Assembly (NCBI RefSeq): GCF_000003815.2
Contig: NC_049992.1
Coordinates: 10,622,728 to 10,686,727, forward strand
Length of the DNA stretch: 64,000 nucleotides
From: Branchiostoma floridae
Lineage: Eukaryota; Chordata; Leptocardii; Amphioxiformes; Branchiostomatidae
Direction of reading: 5' to 3'
Shown here: piece by piece, positions 41,401 through 52,600 of the stretch
Layout of the letters: every line of letters begins with the position of its first letter
Numbering within the stretch: the stretch's first letter is position 1
Position numbers and translations under genes: made by a program
Notes under the pieces: model-generated
Told to the model about the DNA's origin: nothing
What the model saw: the letters and a program-made list of their open reading frames with translations, nothing else
The model's database searches: none

Positions 41401-44400
41401 ACCTCTAATCTTAACTAAACAGAAACCCTACAAGTGTCATGTGCCAGGGTCTTATATATTCAGCTGTGACACATGGACAGTTATTTACGCTCGTGTTGTT
41501 GGATCATGAGGTAAGAACAGATCTAAAGACCGTTTTTTTATCAAGTGGACAAGAAAAAAATGTATTGACTTGTGTATTCTATAATTGTCTAGATGAAGAC
41601 TTTGATTTGGTAAAATAACATTTGTTTAATACATTGCTATGGACAGTGATGTTCTGAGAAGCATTCTTTCAACTATTTTAAAGGAGGACCAGGCAATAAA
41701 GAGGGCATACCATTCAGTGATTGACCTGCTTTCTACAATCATGCATTCCTGGATAATACCCTCACTATATTGCAACTAATCACACCCACTTCCTGTCAAC
41801 ACTAACTCTGGCCACACCCATTTGTTGGTTCACCGATTTTCAAAACATTTAAACAAAATATATCATCATGAAAACTAAGCTCGAGGACCAGGTGTATGCC
41901 TTGGTGCACTCAGGTTTATGGAGCGGACATGGTCATATTATAGTTTTCCTCCCGGCAGGTTGCATTTATGACGTTTGCTAATATATTTTCACTTTTAAAA
42001 ATCTGTGAACCAACAAACTAAATTGGTGTGGCCTGAGCAGTAAACAAAGAAAGACTATATATAGAATGATATCAAATAAAATACCTTTGAATTTAAATCA
42101 GGCTGTTTCTGAGCCACCTGTGCAACATGATCCTGTCTATTCATCAGCGGCTTTTGCACAGCCTGCTGCTGTCCTACGTGCTGTTGCTGAAGGGGATGTT
42201 GCTGTCCAATCAAATGTTTCTGCCCAACGTTGAGCTGTCCTACCCCTGCCAGTTTCTGCTCCAGCTCTGCCTGTGCTGTCCGGTGTTTCTCCTTCATCTG
42301 TTTCTGTACGACAGCATGATTGTCCAGCTCAGCTTGTTGCTGTTCCAGCTCAGCCTGCTGCTGTTCCAGCTGGGACTGGGCAGCAGCCACAGCTGTCCGC
42401 TGTTCACTGATCAGCTGTAGCAGCTCCTGTTTTTCCCCCTCCAAGCGCCTCTGTCCATCCTTCATAAGACGTACATGTACAAAGTACACTCAGTCTGTTG
42501 ATATCTATGGTTCAACTTTGGGCAGCTTTTAAACCAATGTTGACTGACCCCTAACAAACTACTGTAAATGCAGAAATGTTCGCGGTGGATTAATGTTCGC
42601 GGTTTTCGCGGTGACCACTTCACCGCGAACTTAAAACCACCGCGAATATTTTTCTATTATGGTATTAGACTGCAGTCTATGGTGTTACCGCGAAATTAAA
42701 TCCACCGCGAAAAGTCCCTTTTCCTGCTACCGCGAAATTAAATTCCCGCGAACTTAAATGCATTTACAGTATGTTATAGTAATGAGGGGATAAACTAGCC
42801 TCCGTAGCAGGCTCTCTGGGGCTTTTTTTCGGCTCATAATACATTTTTGCTGGCCATTTCTTTTTGTACTGGGTTGCTGATTGCCAACCGTCGCTGATTC
42901 ATTGGCCCCTGAAGCCTGCGTGATAAAAGGGCCAATGAATCAGCGACAGCCAGTAATCGGCAACCCAGTACAGCAAGAAATGGCCAGCAAAAGTGTATTA
43001 TGAGCCAAAAAAGGGCCCCAGAGAGCCTGCTATGGAGGCTAGGATATACTGTAAATACAGAAATGTTCCTCATGCAAAATTTCCATAACCCTGCATATGC
43101 ACCCACATATTATCTTTTTTATCTTTTCTCATTTTTTATTTTGTATAGATACAGATCAAACTCACCTGAGATATTGTAATCTGTTTAACAAGTTCCTCCT
43201 GGTCTGCCTGAAGTTGTGCATTTCTTTCTTTCAAGTTCTGAATGACCTCTGCAAATGAAAAGTTATGAATACATGATGTGTATGTCCAAAGTCTGACCAA
43301 TATACCATTTATTATAGGGTTTTAGTTGAAAATTGGAAAAGCAATGGAGAAAACAGAGCTGCAAAAGGGAGGGAAGATGAATTCAAGCAATAGCAGGAGA
43401 AAGAATAGATAATATGGGGGGTGCGATGAAAACTGCAACATTACAGTGTAGTAAAATTGAATGTTTTCTCCTTTAAGCTAAAAATATTTTCAAAAGCAAA
43501 TATTAAATGATAACCAATGAAACATAACGTGCTGTCTAACTAGTGTGCGCCCACTGGACAGAGCCATATTGAAGCCTGGTGTGAAGACTAGCGGACTGCT
43601 GCCTACCTGTGTGTCAGAGAGCCAGCTGCAGTATAATCAGATCATCAAATATACAATGTGGGATACTACAGTAACTACTACTACATTGTGTACTACTACT
43701 ACCATTATGATAATGATTTGTTTACATAAAGGGTAGCAAACATTGACGAATGAATATTAAAAGGCATAGTCACCTTTGAGTCTTTGAAGATCTGTGTCCT
43801 TTTGGTCCTTTAATTTCTGGTAGTTGTCCAGATGTTGGTCCACAATTTTTTTGTGCTCGTCCCCGAGGCGGACATGCTGGTCCTGTAGTGAAGCATATTC
43901 CCGCTCCAAGTCCTCATGCTGATTCTAGGCATGGTACAAAAAAAAAAGAGAATTTCATGTGTTGGGAACTGTGGAAGCCAGCACACGGGTATACACATGC
44001 AGGGCGACCCCGACTAACCTACATAGACCAGCTTGCTCGTGATGTGGGGTTAAGGGTCGAGGACTTAGAACAGGACTTAGAACAGGACTAAGAACGTTAT
44101 GGGGGACAGAGACGTCTTGTAGGAGAGGGTGGACCTGGTCCCGGCAAGTAGCCCGCGATGATGATGATGGTGGGAACTTATTAAACTTAAGAATTAGTGA
44201 TCTGTGAACAACATCTAAGATGATATAACTGTTTCAAACGTTTCAAATCAGCATCTGTTTCATCATTATGGATTCTGAAGAAACATAATTGATTTTACAA
44301 AATAAATCAAATAAAAATACACATTAAGCAACTATGCTCAGCAATACATCCCATCATTGTGATTCACATATCTTTTCAGTCCAAGTATTTACTTACCCTT

Positions 44401-47400
44401 AGCATTTTATATTGCTGGTTCAGAGAATCATATCTGTTTTCTGCTTCTTGCTGTAAGAAATTGAATGCAAATGTCAATTAGAGAAAAAGAGACGAACATA
44501 CAGTCAAACCTGCCCCAGTCGACCACCCGGGGGACCGGAAAAAAAACGGCGATTTGAACAGGTGGTCGCTGAGAGGAGTATCGACTCAAAACATGNNNNN
44601 NNNNNNNNNNNNNNNNNNNNNNNNNNNNNNNNNNNNNNNNNNNNNNNNNNNNNNNNNNNNNNNNNNNNNNNNNNNNNNNNNNNNNNNNNNNNNNNGAACC
44701 TGTTCTGATTAATCTGCTTCTGTTCATATTCTGAAAATGAGAGAATCACAAGATTATGACAAGCTATGGCGACAGGTTTAATCTTTTATCCTTGTAAGAA
44801 ACAACCCCTTCTGCTTAACTTTAATACACTGGAATAAGTATGTGTAATCACTGACAGCTAAAAGGAAGATACTATAGTGCAGATGGAAGTATCTGCCAAA
44901 ATTGCCCAACACTATTTATTTCACACTATGAGTTGAAGACGGCACAACATCCCAGATATACACAAATCAAAATCTCTTAACATGTGTAGTTCAAATCATT
45001 TATCATCTGCAATACCCATTGCACATGCACGGCGGTCTATATGTATGTTTATGACCCAGTCAGAGAAAATCATACTAAAGTAAGTGTGAACTTGTAACCA
45101 TGTGAAACAGCATTTAGCTTTGAAATTATACCTGATCACAAGCACTTATCCTAAGTCAGCAGGGAAAAGGTTAGACTTAGAGTGATATGTGAACATGTAT
45201 GCTTTATGCCATGGCCTGCCTTCAAATCCGGGTCATGAAAGGTATACAACCAACACTGCTATTTACTCAATGCCTTTTTCTCCATAGAGACAAACGCAAT
45301 CACTAAAGGCTCAGGTGTTCTTGCATATACATGGTATTAGCTAATGCTAGTTTCACTATATACAGGAAAGCCAGTTGACAACAACCCAGTTGAAATACAA
45401 GTAATATCATATTACAGTCAACATTACACTTTTTTCAACTATATCAACAAAAGTACAAAACCAAATTTTATTTCAAGAAAAAACATTGAGATTTCAAATT
45501 TCAAATTTGTATGAAACACTGAAAGTTAAATTTTTTGGGGGGTTGAGAAATAATTCTTCTGTTATTTCTTAGCCACTTATACAAACCCTTATACAAATGT
45601 GTTATGTGTTTATGAAGAATGCATACTTGCACTTCCGTTAGACATTTCTTTCCAGATAAAATGTGAACTCTTTTGGGAATTGGCCAAAAATGAAAGCTTG
45701 GCATACTGAAGAGTAGACAGCAAGGCCCAGTGTCTGATGAGTGATCTAAGTCAGGGCTCGAAATACCACCTGCATGCATATGCAGGTTAGTGCAGGTAAA
45801 ATTGGAGCTGTGCAGGTATTTCTGGTGTCTACCTGCACCTAATATAACCTGCACTGGTCCATGCACTGGGTTTTATACATAAATGTCCTATAATGCAAGT
45901 GTATATGGAAATTGTTACTAGCTGCATTGACTTTTACCACCTATAAAGTATAAAAGAAAAAATAGCAATGATTCCTGAACAATTTTAGTATGATCTATAC
46001 TTCCTAAATTCAGAGTGGTGCAGGTAAAAGTTGTCTGGCGCAGGTAATTTTCAATGTTAGCTGTACCAGTGTAGGTATGCAGAAAAAAGGATTTCGAGCC
46101 CTGTGAGTTGTCTCTAATGTCTACGCCTAACCAGTATTACATAATGTGCTGACTGTCATGAGTGATCTGAGTTGTCTCTAATGTCTACGTCCAAACAGTA
46201 TTACATAATGTGCTGACTGTCATGAGTGATCTGAGTTGTCTCTAATGTCTACGTCCAAACAGTATTACATAATGTGCTGACTGTCATGAGTGATCTGAGT
46301 TGTCTCTAATGTCTACGTCCAAACAGTATTACATAATGTGCTGACTGTCATGAGTGATCTGAGTTGTCTCTAATGTCTACGTCCAACCAGTATTATATAA
46401 TGTGCTGACTGTCAATCATGAGTGATCTGAGTTGTCTCTAATGTCTACGTCCAACCATTACAAAATATGCTAACTGTCAGTGATTGTAAACAATGTTAAC
46501 TGATTCTTCCAGCCTCCCATGAATTGTTTACCAACCTGTTGAACCATGATACTCACTGTGAAGTACAGGAAAAATGGGAGATTAACTTGTGTTTTCTATG
46601 TGAGAAAGCAACATACAATGTTGCCTTGTGCTATATACCCCTGATGAAGTAGTATCTAGGTCCAAAATCTGACCTTCTTTTGTTTTCTTGTGCTCGTTCC
46701 TTTCCTTCTGTAGAGATTTTTCCAGTCTTGACCGATGTTCATAGACAACTGAGAAGGCAAAAGGTCAAATTATTTCATGTACAAATTACAGACAAAATAA
46801 CAACATAGAATATCATATTAGGTAAATTTCACAATGAAAATTTGAAATATCAAAAGTTGAATCTCTAACACATTTTTTCAGTTCAACTTCAAGTACATGT
46901 ACCACAAAGCAATTCTTTGGCAGAAACTGAGTCTGTGTCTGTTTAGATGCAAGTGTCACAAGTTTAAGTTACAACAGCTGTACTTCTGGTTCTGTTTATA
47001 CCTAGAACTCAACAGTGCCTAATGTTTACATAGGTCTGCTGCAGGCTATGATCATTGTTAATTGACAATTTCTACACCCGAAATACTAGGCCATTTGTGA
47101 CATAATTGAATTTTACCATCTGACGTTGTTACACACACACATATCAAGGGTTGCTGATTGAAGTGTATCAGCTTTCCAAAGAGCAGTCATGTGATACAAA
47201 ATGTGGTGGTATTATGGCACCCGGTGGAATTCTTAATTATCATTCTGAAAATGAGTAATTAATAAGACCCAAAAGTCCTGAGTACAAAAATAAGTATTCT
47301 CGTCTAATTATAATTACTTAATCTTAATTACTTAAAAATGGCTTTCAGCACATGGTATATATATATATGTTTAGCAGCTGTACAAGAATGATATGTATCA

Positions 47401-48580
47401 GGTATCTGAAGTGTTACCTCCACAAATATGATATTGTTTGGGGTATGTCTGCGTGTGTTTGTTTGTGCTTCCACATATGTCACTGTGTAGTTAGAATAGC
47501 TTAAGTAGGTTCAGATGGATTGTGATATCTAGCATGTGGGTACAAATGTAGGTCTGGGGAATAAGATCACGGTCAATTTAAATAAAGTCGGCTTTCCTTG
47601 TTTGCCATTGTAATTACAGTGTCTGCAAGTACTAGACAACATTATAAATATTTGGATTCAGATTTTGTTTAATGATAGTCTGGTATATAAACAATCATTA
47701 ACAGACAATGAATGAAAGAAGTATGATGTTTCTTAGAGTCAGGGCCTTTGGTCAGAAAATCTTTTTCTTTGTAACAATGTGAGCACTCAGCAGGACAAGG
47801 GTTTGAAATCAAACATTCTAAGTCTGGCCTGTAACATAGAAGGTAAACCAAAGACAACTCTCTGGAACATGTTTTTTTGTACATACTCAACAAATAATAC
47901 AAAAATCAATAACAGTTTATACCATTACAAACTAGCTAATGGAGTGTTTGCCTGACCCCTTCCCAAGAGGACAATACTTTTGTGTTGAATACAATGGCTA
48001 CTGAAGAGCAATTGGACTAACAAACAATATTGATTATGTGGCTTAGTAGAAAAGGTTTCGTGGTACTAAAGTAGTACTTCTAAAAGGTGATCAATTAGCA
48101 TCAATTACTGTCAATGACACTCCCCTTATTTGCATATTATTGTCTAGTGATGCATAGCATATGCCTGACTTATAAATTCTACAATCCAATAGAACAAAAT
48201 TAATATTCAGAAAGTTGAAATGAAATGTAAAGTACATACAAAATGTCGCAGTGTAGTTTGTTTACGACCACATGATCATAACCTCCTTGGTAAATGTAAA
48301 TGTCCGGCCAGCTGTGTAAATAATGTTACAGAAAAAATAGAAACATGCAAGAAGAACAGGAAATAATCTGAACTGTGTACCAACCTTGTAGCTGTGCGGA
48401 GAGTGACTCCTGTTGTGACTGGTATTTCTGGGACCTATGCTCGGCGTGTTGATGTCTGATCTGTAGCTGGTTGTACTCGTAAACACCGTACCCAAACCCG
48501 ACTAGCACCAACACGAACACCAGTGTCTGCCATTTCCCCTGGCCACGACGGGCGCAAATCATGCTGACGTCCTCTCTCAT
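32439..48580 (-). CDS. GOLIM4: Golgi integral membrane protein 4 (GPP130-like), one exon cut by assembly gap
   Basis: Type II Golgi/endosome-cycling protein; vertebrate GPP130 is sensitive to Mn. Exons: 48385-48580, 46674-46748, ~44696-44730 (rest in gap), 44397-44450, 43774-43924, 43166-43248, 42085-42459, 37868-38044, 37302-37383, 36771-36838, 36089-36337, 34986-35156, 34229-34321, 33489-33606, 33076-33260, 32439-32546. Phases agree throughout where readable. A short cytoplasmic start (MREDVSMICARRGQGKWQ) precedes a single membrane span, then QQESLSAQLQVVYEHRSRLE and KSLQKERNEH, which match vertebrate GOLIM4 almost exactly. A luminal coiled coil, a Q-rich region and an acidic tail (DLEDKGMQPLGQAGEE, nine Asp at about 33100) follow. 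The start was taken as ATG 48580; ATG 48562 is also possible. Two further phase-0 exons are proposed separately (41241-41354, 39188-39250). Confidence 0.93.
33662..33976. mobile_element. CTCGAAAT-ended MITE, copy B (TSD ACTTG)
   Basis: The left end CAGGAGTGCTCGAAATAC and right end GTATTTCGAGCATT are flanked by ACTTG on both sides (33657-33661, 33977-33981). Internal units are GCAACC/GGTTGC-type rather than the GCACCC or GCAGGT units of its relatives. It lies in a GOLIM4 intron next to the 33606 exon border. Confidence 0.7.
34506..34853. mobile_element. CAGGGCTCGAAAT-ended MITE, copy C (TSD GAATG)
   Basis: The ends are CAGGGCTCGAAAT and ATTTCGAGTCCTG with exact GAATG duplications at 34501-34505 and 34854-34858. 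Subterminal ACCTGCA units occur in both orientations. The interior matches copy D (45752) in inverted orientation over most of its length. It lies in a GOLIM4 intron. Confidence 0.88.
35465..36088 (-). repeat. 28-bp minisatellite of ~22 units copying a GOLIM4 5' splice site
   Basis: The unit on the gene strand is TAGATCAG|GTACTG plus 14 more bases ending AACTTC. It directly abuts the exon 36089-36337, whose own end is CTAGATCAG followed by the donor GTACTG. So every unit repeats the last exon bases plus the donor. Two subtypes occur (TGCCTGTGACA and TTCATGTGTCA/TGTCTGTGTCA on the plus strand), clustered in blocks. Confidence 0.92.
36892..37078. mobile_element. CTGTAAATGCA MITE, copy 1 (decayed)
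   Basis: CTGTAAATGCATTTAAGTTT at the left and TTTCTGCATTTATACAG at the right, with an internal AAGTTCGCGGTGAAGTGG. Family members are at 38141, 42560 and 62078. It lies in a GOLIM4 intron. Confidence 0.7.
37588..37797. mobile_element. MITE of the TTCACCTTTATCC family, copy 2
   Basis: TTGTTCACCTTTATCCGTTG at the left and GTGAATAAAGGTAAACT at the right form inverted termini. GGGTAACCTATATCCGTTG is mirrored by AATGGATATAGGTTACCCC. It lies between GOLIM4 exons 37302 and 37868. Confidence 0.8.
38141..38360. mobile_element. CTGTAAATGCA MITE, copy 2 (decayed)
   Basis: ATGTAAATGCATTTAAATTT at the left and ATTTCTGCATTTATAGTA at the right, with internal TTTTAAGTTCGCAGTGAAG. It lies in a GOLIM4 intron, just upstream of the 38044 exon border. 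Confidence 0.65.
39188..39250 (-). CDS. GOLIM4: possible small GOLIM4 exon (21 aa)
   Basis: An open, phase-0 to phase-0 segment with AG before it and GTGGGT after it would encode KHVAGAYMRGHPVRRQQLLQ plus one residue. It fits between flanking phase-0 exons without changing frame. The Q-rich composition suits the protein, but the acceptor has a weak pyrimidine tract. It could be chance. Confidence 0.3.
40157..41055. mobile_element. ~900-bp inverted-repeat element with promoter-like interior
   Basis: The 28-bp ends (40157-40184 and 41028-41055) are reverse complements with one mismatch and include GGCATAATACCGGTC. A second inner pair TATACCGGTCGA / TCGACCGGTATA lies at about 40193 and 40800. 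The interior holds two GCCGCCATTTT-type YY1/E2F-like sites, a TTACGTCA CRE-like site (40617-40624) and a 61-codon minus-strand frame (40403-40588, starting MAGKWRRTFNLT) directly below them. No target duplication was found. It lies within a GOLIM4 intron. Confidence 0.65.
41241..41354 (-). CDS. GOLIM4: probable additional GOLIM4 exon (38 aa, Q/P-rich)
   Basis: A 114-bp phase-0 to phase-0 open segment with acceptor GGACAG and donor GTGAAA. It encodes RYVPGAAAVPVAWQRQQWQP and continues QVQVLPRQQVPQVMQLPT. The Q/V/P content matches the neighbouring GOLIM4 luminal region and it would not disturb the frame. It is much more GC-rich than its surroundings, which supports coding. No homology could be confirmed. 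Confidence 0.5.
42560..42771. mobile_element. TACTGTAAATGCA MITE, copy 3 (best preserved)
   Basis: TACTGTAAATGCA at the left and TGCATTTACAGTA at the right; a TA at each outer edge suggests a TA target site as in Tc1/mariner-derived MITEs. The interior is a series of CCGCGAA / TTCGCGG palindromes, so both strands fold. It lies in a GOLIM4 intron. Confidence 0.85.
42795..43042. mobile_element. foldback element with ~110-bp arms
   Basis: CTAGCCTCCGTAGCAGGCTC at the left is mirrored by GAGCCTGCTATGGAGGCTAG at the right. Matching continues through CTGGCCATTTCTT and TGATTCATTGGCCC to a ~20-bp spacer at about 42907-42928. It sits between two TACTGTAAAT ends (42560-42771 and a fragment from 43046), suggesting a cluster of nested insertions. 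Confidence 0.85.
43965..44170 (+). mobile_element. 3' remnant of a non-LTR retrotransposon ORF
   Basis: The plus strand encodes GRPRLTYIDQLARDVGLRVE, the typical basic C-terminal segment that ends many non-LTR reverse-transcriptase proteins, followed by decayed frame and a (GAT)n-like tail at about 44157-44169. It is a 5'-truncated fossil in an intron of GOLIM4 on the opposite strand. Confidence 0.6.
44596..44695. other. assembly gap (100 N)
   Basis: Exactly 100 undetermined bases, probably a placeholder of unknown true length. It removes the 3' part of GOLIM4 exon 3, whose visible start encodes EYEQKQINQNR up to 44696. The left side of the gap is a repeat-like CAGTCAAACCTGCCCCAGTC sequence. 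Confidence 0.99.
45752..46103. mobile_element. CAGGGCTCGAAAT-ended MITE, copy D, inserted in a tandem array
   Basis: The ends are CAGGGCTCGAAAT and ATTTCGAGCCCTG. Flanks TAAGT (45747-45751) and TGAGT (46104-46108) are a 4/5 target duplication. The interior is inverted relative to copy C. The flanks belong to the 64-bp tandem unit that follows. Confidence 0.85.
46104..46475 (+). repeat. 64-bp tandem repeat, ~5.5 units
   Basis: The unit begins GTGATCTGAGTTGTCTCTAA and ends GTGCTGACTGTCATGA. The middle units are nearly identical and the last one is shortened. A truncated first unit is found at 45739-45751, left of MITE copy D, showing the element landed inside the array. It lies in a GOLIM4 intron. 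Confidence 0.9.
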
Positions 48581-49649
48581 CCAAACGTCTCTGTGGTTAG
48601 GCAAAGGTTGACTAACTACCAGGTTTGTACAGGTAGCTGTCAGCTGATGTAGGGGGGAGGGGGGCGTTCACAGGTGCAGCCGCAAAACCTTCCTTCCGTC
48701 AAAACTCAGCGTCTGTTTACATGCCAAAATAAATATATCCAGAGCTAAAACCGGGTGGGATACTTACAATATCGCTTGCAAAGACGTATCAGATACTGAA
48801 GAAGCAATAGAGAAGTGATCGAGTCTTTGTCCAGCGCTAGTTGAGAGAATTTAAAGGGAAGTGAAAACTTCTTTCCACAAGTCTCGCTCTACCTGCATGT
48901 CAACATGGCGACGTGTCAGCGCGCTGCATGCCGGGAGCTGGGGAAGTGGGCGGGGCAATCCGAGAACTTTCACTTGTGAACTTCGGACTAGGGAAAGTTC
49001 TCCACCGGTGCAGTTGGAGATCAAACAACACTGAAAGGGGCCCAGTAGATGTCTTAAGAGTTTATAAGTTTAAGTTTATAATCAGGCATTTTTTTTTACT
49101 TCTTATAATCTTAATCAGTGAAGGAAAACAAAAACTATGTTATTTGCATGACATGAATAAGTATCTTTATTTTGGCATTCATATAACACAGATAAACTTT
49201 ACAGAAGTTGACAGATGACTAATGATCACCGTTGATTTGCAAATCAGTGTTCGCCAATATAACAGTTAATAGCAGTCTAGAATAAACGAAACCAATTATA
49301 AGGAGTTGACAGAATACAGGCGAGCGTCTCAGTATGTACACAAGATTATATACATTAACAATATGTGATCTATTTTGCCGGGTCCTGATGACTAGTAACT
49401 CTACAACATTTACATAGACAGGACGCACTAGTAGCAAATTTCAATTGTAAGTAATGAAAGTTGCAAGACGTGAAATATACTTAATTGGAAAGTGGCTTAA
49501 AACGTTATTTAAGTGGCGCAAAATCACATGCCGCCGTGCTTTGATGATTATGATGCAAAATGTACTACTTAGACAGCATTGTTTTAAACTTATAAATTAA
49601 TTAGAAATATTACACGATTATGTACATAAAGTTATAACTATTTATCACA
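48581..49649. other. GOLIM4 5' flank and 3' flank of the Tie-like gene
   Basis: The GOLIM4 transcript should begin upstream of 48580. The stretch 48640-48980 is GC-richer, with CATGGCGAC at about 48905 and CCGGGAGCTGGGG at 48932, so the promoter may lie there. From 49000 the DNA is AT-rich and probably includes the 3' UTR of the minus-strand Tie-like gene. No further gene is recognised. Confidence 0.45.
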
Positions 49650-52600
49650 TCACGAGTGTTGCCACCAGGCCATGGCTACAAAGTTGGCCACGACAGCGAG
49701 GCTGACCACCAGGGCAAACACCTGGAGAGGGAGAGTGGACGTGGAATCATCCGGAGGGTCATCTTCCAAACCTGGAGAACATGGTACTCGTCAGTTAAAC
49801 GGCCAGACTTTGTAGCTTGAAAAACAGCGCTAAAATTCAAGGAGACAGCAGACACACGTTGCTAGAACGTAAAAGTGTGACATTGGGACACTTTACTGAC
49901 GGTTATTCCTAGCGTAAGAAGAATTGTATCCTTTGTCTTAGACTTAGGCCTACGTCACATTTCCAAAACGAAGCCCGGCCGGTCGGGCAGCTTTCAGGAA
50001 CGGTACACAAGACGTCAAGAGAATAGTTGTAGGCATTTTTCTGTAACGTATATGTAATACTCCACCGTTGACGTTTTTGGTTGACATCGACAACTGTTCT
50101 TGGTAAAGACGCTTCGGTTTATTTGTATATATTGTTTGTTGTCCTCTGGTTGTCTTACTGAATGTAACACGTTTCGTTTTTGTTATTTATGTAGTGGGCC
50201 CCCCTTGGAAATCAACTTCAAACAAGTTGAAGGGGCTACCCACATGTTTTGAGATGAATAAATAAATAAATAAAACTGTTACATTTCAATTTTTCGTTTC
50301 CACAAACAGCCCGAACGGGTCCCGGTATGGAAATGTTGCTTTGGCATTAATCGGAATAAGCGAGTCCGGTCCATCCAAGTTGTCAGAGAAGGCACCTCTC
50401 TACATCTCTACTATCGGTCATGTACTAGTATATACATGCAACTCACAAATCAGCGAACTGTTGGGTCCCGCCTCTAACTTGAAGATGGTTCCGTTACATT
50501 CCGTCTGAAGAAGCTTCTCCCAGTCTTGAAGATAGCTGTCGTTCCAAGATGACAAGTTACCGATGATCTGCTTATAGGGATAGGTAGGGTACTCCCCAGG
50601 GGTAGATTGCGCTAAAGAATAGAAAATACAGGTCTCGTTATACATGTATAGTATTGTTTACGCAATCACAAGTCTTGATCAGTTTTTTGTACCTACCAAA
50701 GATGTATAGATACATAGTATTGGGTAGGCTTCAATAGGTCAGAAAATCGCTAAAAAAAGACATTTGATACTGGTAGTGTGATTGTATGTATGATGGATGA
50801 TTTAGAGTATAGCACAATGTCAAATCGTATGATAAATATATATCGATAAACGTAAACTTGATATCTAATTCTTGCAAAACAGCAGAAGTCCACATGTCAT
50901 AAGTATCGACTTGACGGTTTATCGACGTCATTCTTAAAGTTCGAAATCAGCTGTCATGATGTTGTAATGTAGTTTCATCCATAATTGGAATCTATTGTAT
51001 AGTGTTCTACTGATCTGGTAGTACCTGTTTGATCTGTAATATCAAACGTTGTGTTGACTCTAGACGACTCGGTACCGTTGAACATGGTGGCATCGTTGTC
51101 ACCACTAGAAGTACTGGTCCTGTTCAACGTGACGTTCTTGACCACAACATTCTGATCAGAACCAAGGACTGTGACGGCGAGAAACGTTTTGATCTCACTT
51201 CTGCTTTCCGGCTCCTTTGTTGCGGTGAGAATTGGAACGTTGTCTTCAAGGTCGATGCTTGGAACGTCAAGGTCACTGATGTTGGGTTCAGTGACCTGAC
51301 AGAGGTCACCGCCGAAGCCGTGAGGACAGAAGCAGGTGAAACTTGCCACGGCGTCACGACATGTTCCGCCGTTATGGCAGGGTTGGGACAGGCACTCATC
51401 TGTCTCTGGAAAATAGAGATTCGGTAGGTCTATATATATATGTTATCTTAAAACTGAGGGTGGGGTGGAAAATCTTAACGTTTCATTGCATATTGCAACC
51501 TTGTTTTTCTGAGGAAAATGGCACACAATGGTTGCGTGCACATGTTGGAATTGTTCCTAAAATGTTATCGTTTACAATATCCAACAACAAGTAGCTCATC
51601 TTGCCATCAGTTGAATCTACGTATACGCATACGTACCTTCCTCACACCTGTCTCCTTCGTACCCGTCTGCACAGTTACAGAAGAACTTGTTAACTCCGTC
51701 TGAACACTCGCCATTGTTTAGACATGGAGAAGATTCGCACTCATTGATGTTTTCTGTGAGTAGAAAAGAGACAAATCTAGTAGGGACGATACCAAAAATT
51801 ACCACAGATGATCACTTAGAATTTGTTTCCCGTCTACGTATGGGCACATTAAAATAAAACTATGCTTATTTTAATGTGGATATAACTGATTTGATTGATA
51901 ACAAGAGAAAAAAAAGCGGTGTACCGAGACATGTCTGCCCACTAAAACCCGGCGAACAGACACAGGTGAAATTGTCGATCCCATCCTCGCAGGTACCTCC
52001 GTTTGCGCATGCGTCCAAGTAGCAATCATCCACGTCTAAAACCACGAAAGAAAAATCATTTGTAAATTCATTCAGTTTTCTAAGTAATAAGCCCTATGTG
52101 GTACAAGCAGAAGCTTCAACAATCAATCTGTATAAATTCTTTCAGATTATAGGAAAGGTATACATTTACAGTAATCGACCGAGTGGTATATCTAATTTAT
52201 TAAATCCTCGCCAGTTTAGCTTATAGTGTTTAACTAATTGCGTAGCTATTAACTTCTGCGAAGGGCTGTAAAATTGCTTGCTCAATATTATACAGAGTAC
52301 AGCACAAATTATGATGGTGGACAATAAGTTTAACTCACTTATCTCACAGTCCGTCCCGTTGAATCCCGGCAGACACGCACAGCTGTAGGAAGCCACGCCG
52401 TCAGTACAATTTCCGTCATTCAGACATGGGTCCGAGGCACACTCGTCTACTTCTAAAGTTTGCAAGAAATTAGTTTTCAGACTGATTCACAAAATAGCTA
52501 ATTGTATATCATTAGAAAATAAAAATGAAACTAGGTTATGAATCGTTGTAAAGTTTAAAAACTTTGTTCCAACACAAAAGAAATGATGAACTCACCATAA

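Noticed and set aside
41210-41509. 99-codon plus-strand frame starting MGKQRKKGVSQS
   Set aside because: Ala/Pro-rich shadow of the probable GOLIM4 exon at 41241-41354; no splice support or family motif. A separate small gene is not excluded.
42127-42532. Plus-strand Leu/Cys-rich frames
   Set aside because: Antisense of the Q-rich GOLIM4 exon 42085-42459 (CAG-rich codons read as CTG).
44428-44749. Frames spanning the N run
   Set aside because: Translation across undetermined bases is meaningless; only the EYEQKQINQNR part is used, for GOLIM4 exon 3.
48326-48604. Upstream non-ATG extension of GOLIM4 (PNHRDVW)
   Set aside because: It would need a TTG start; ATG at 48580 gives a short cytoplasmic tail of the usual size for the family.
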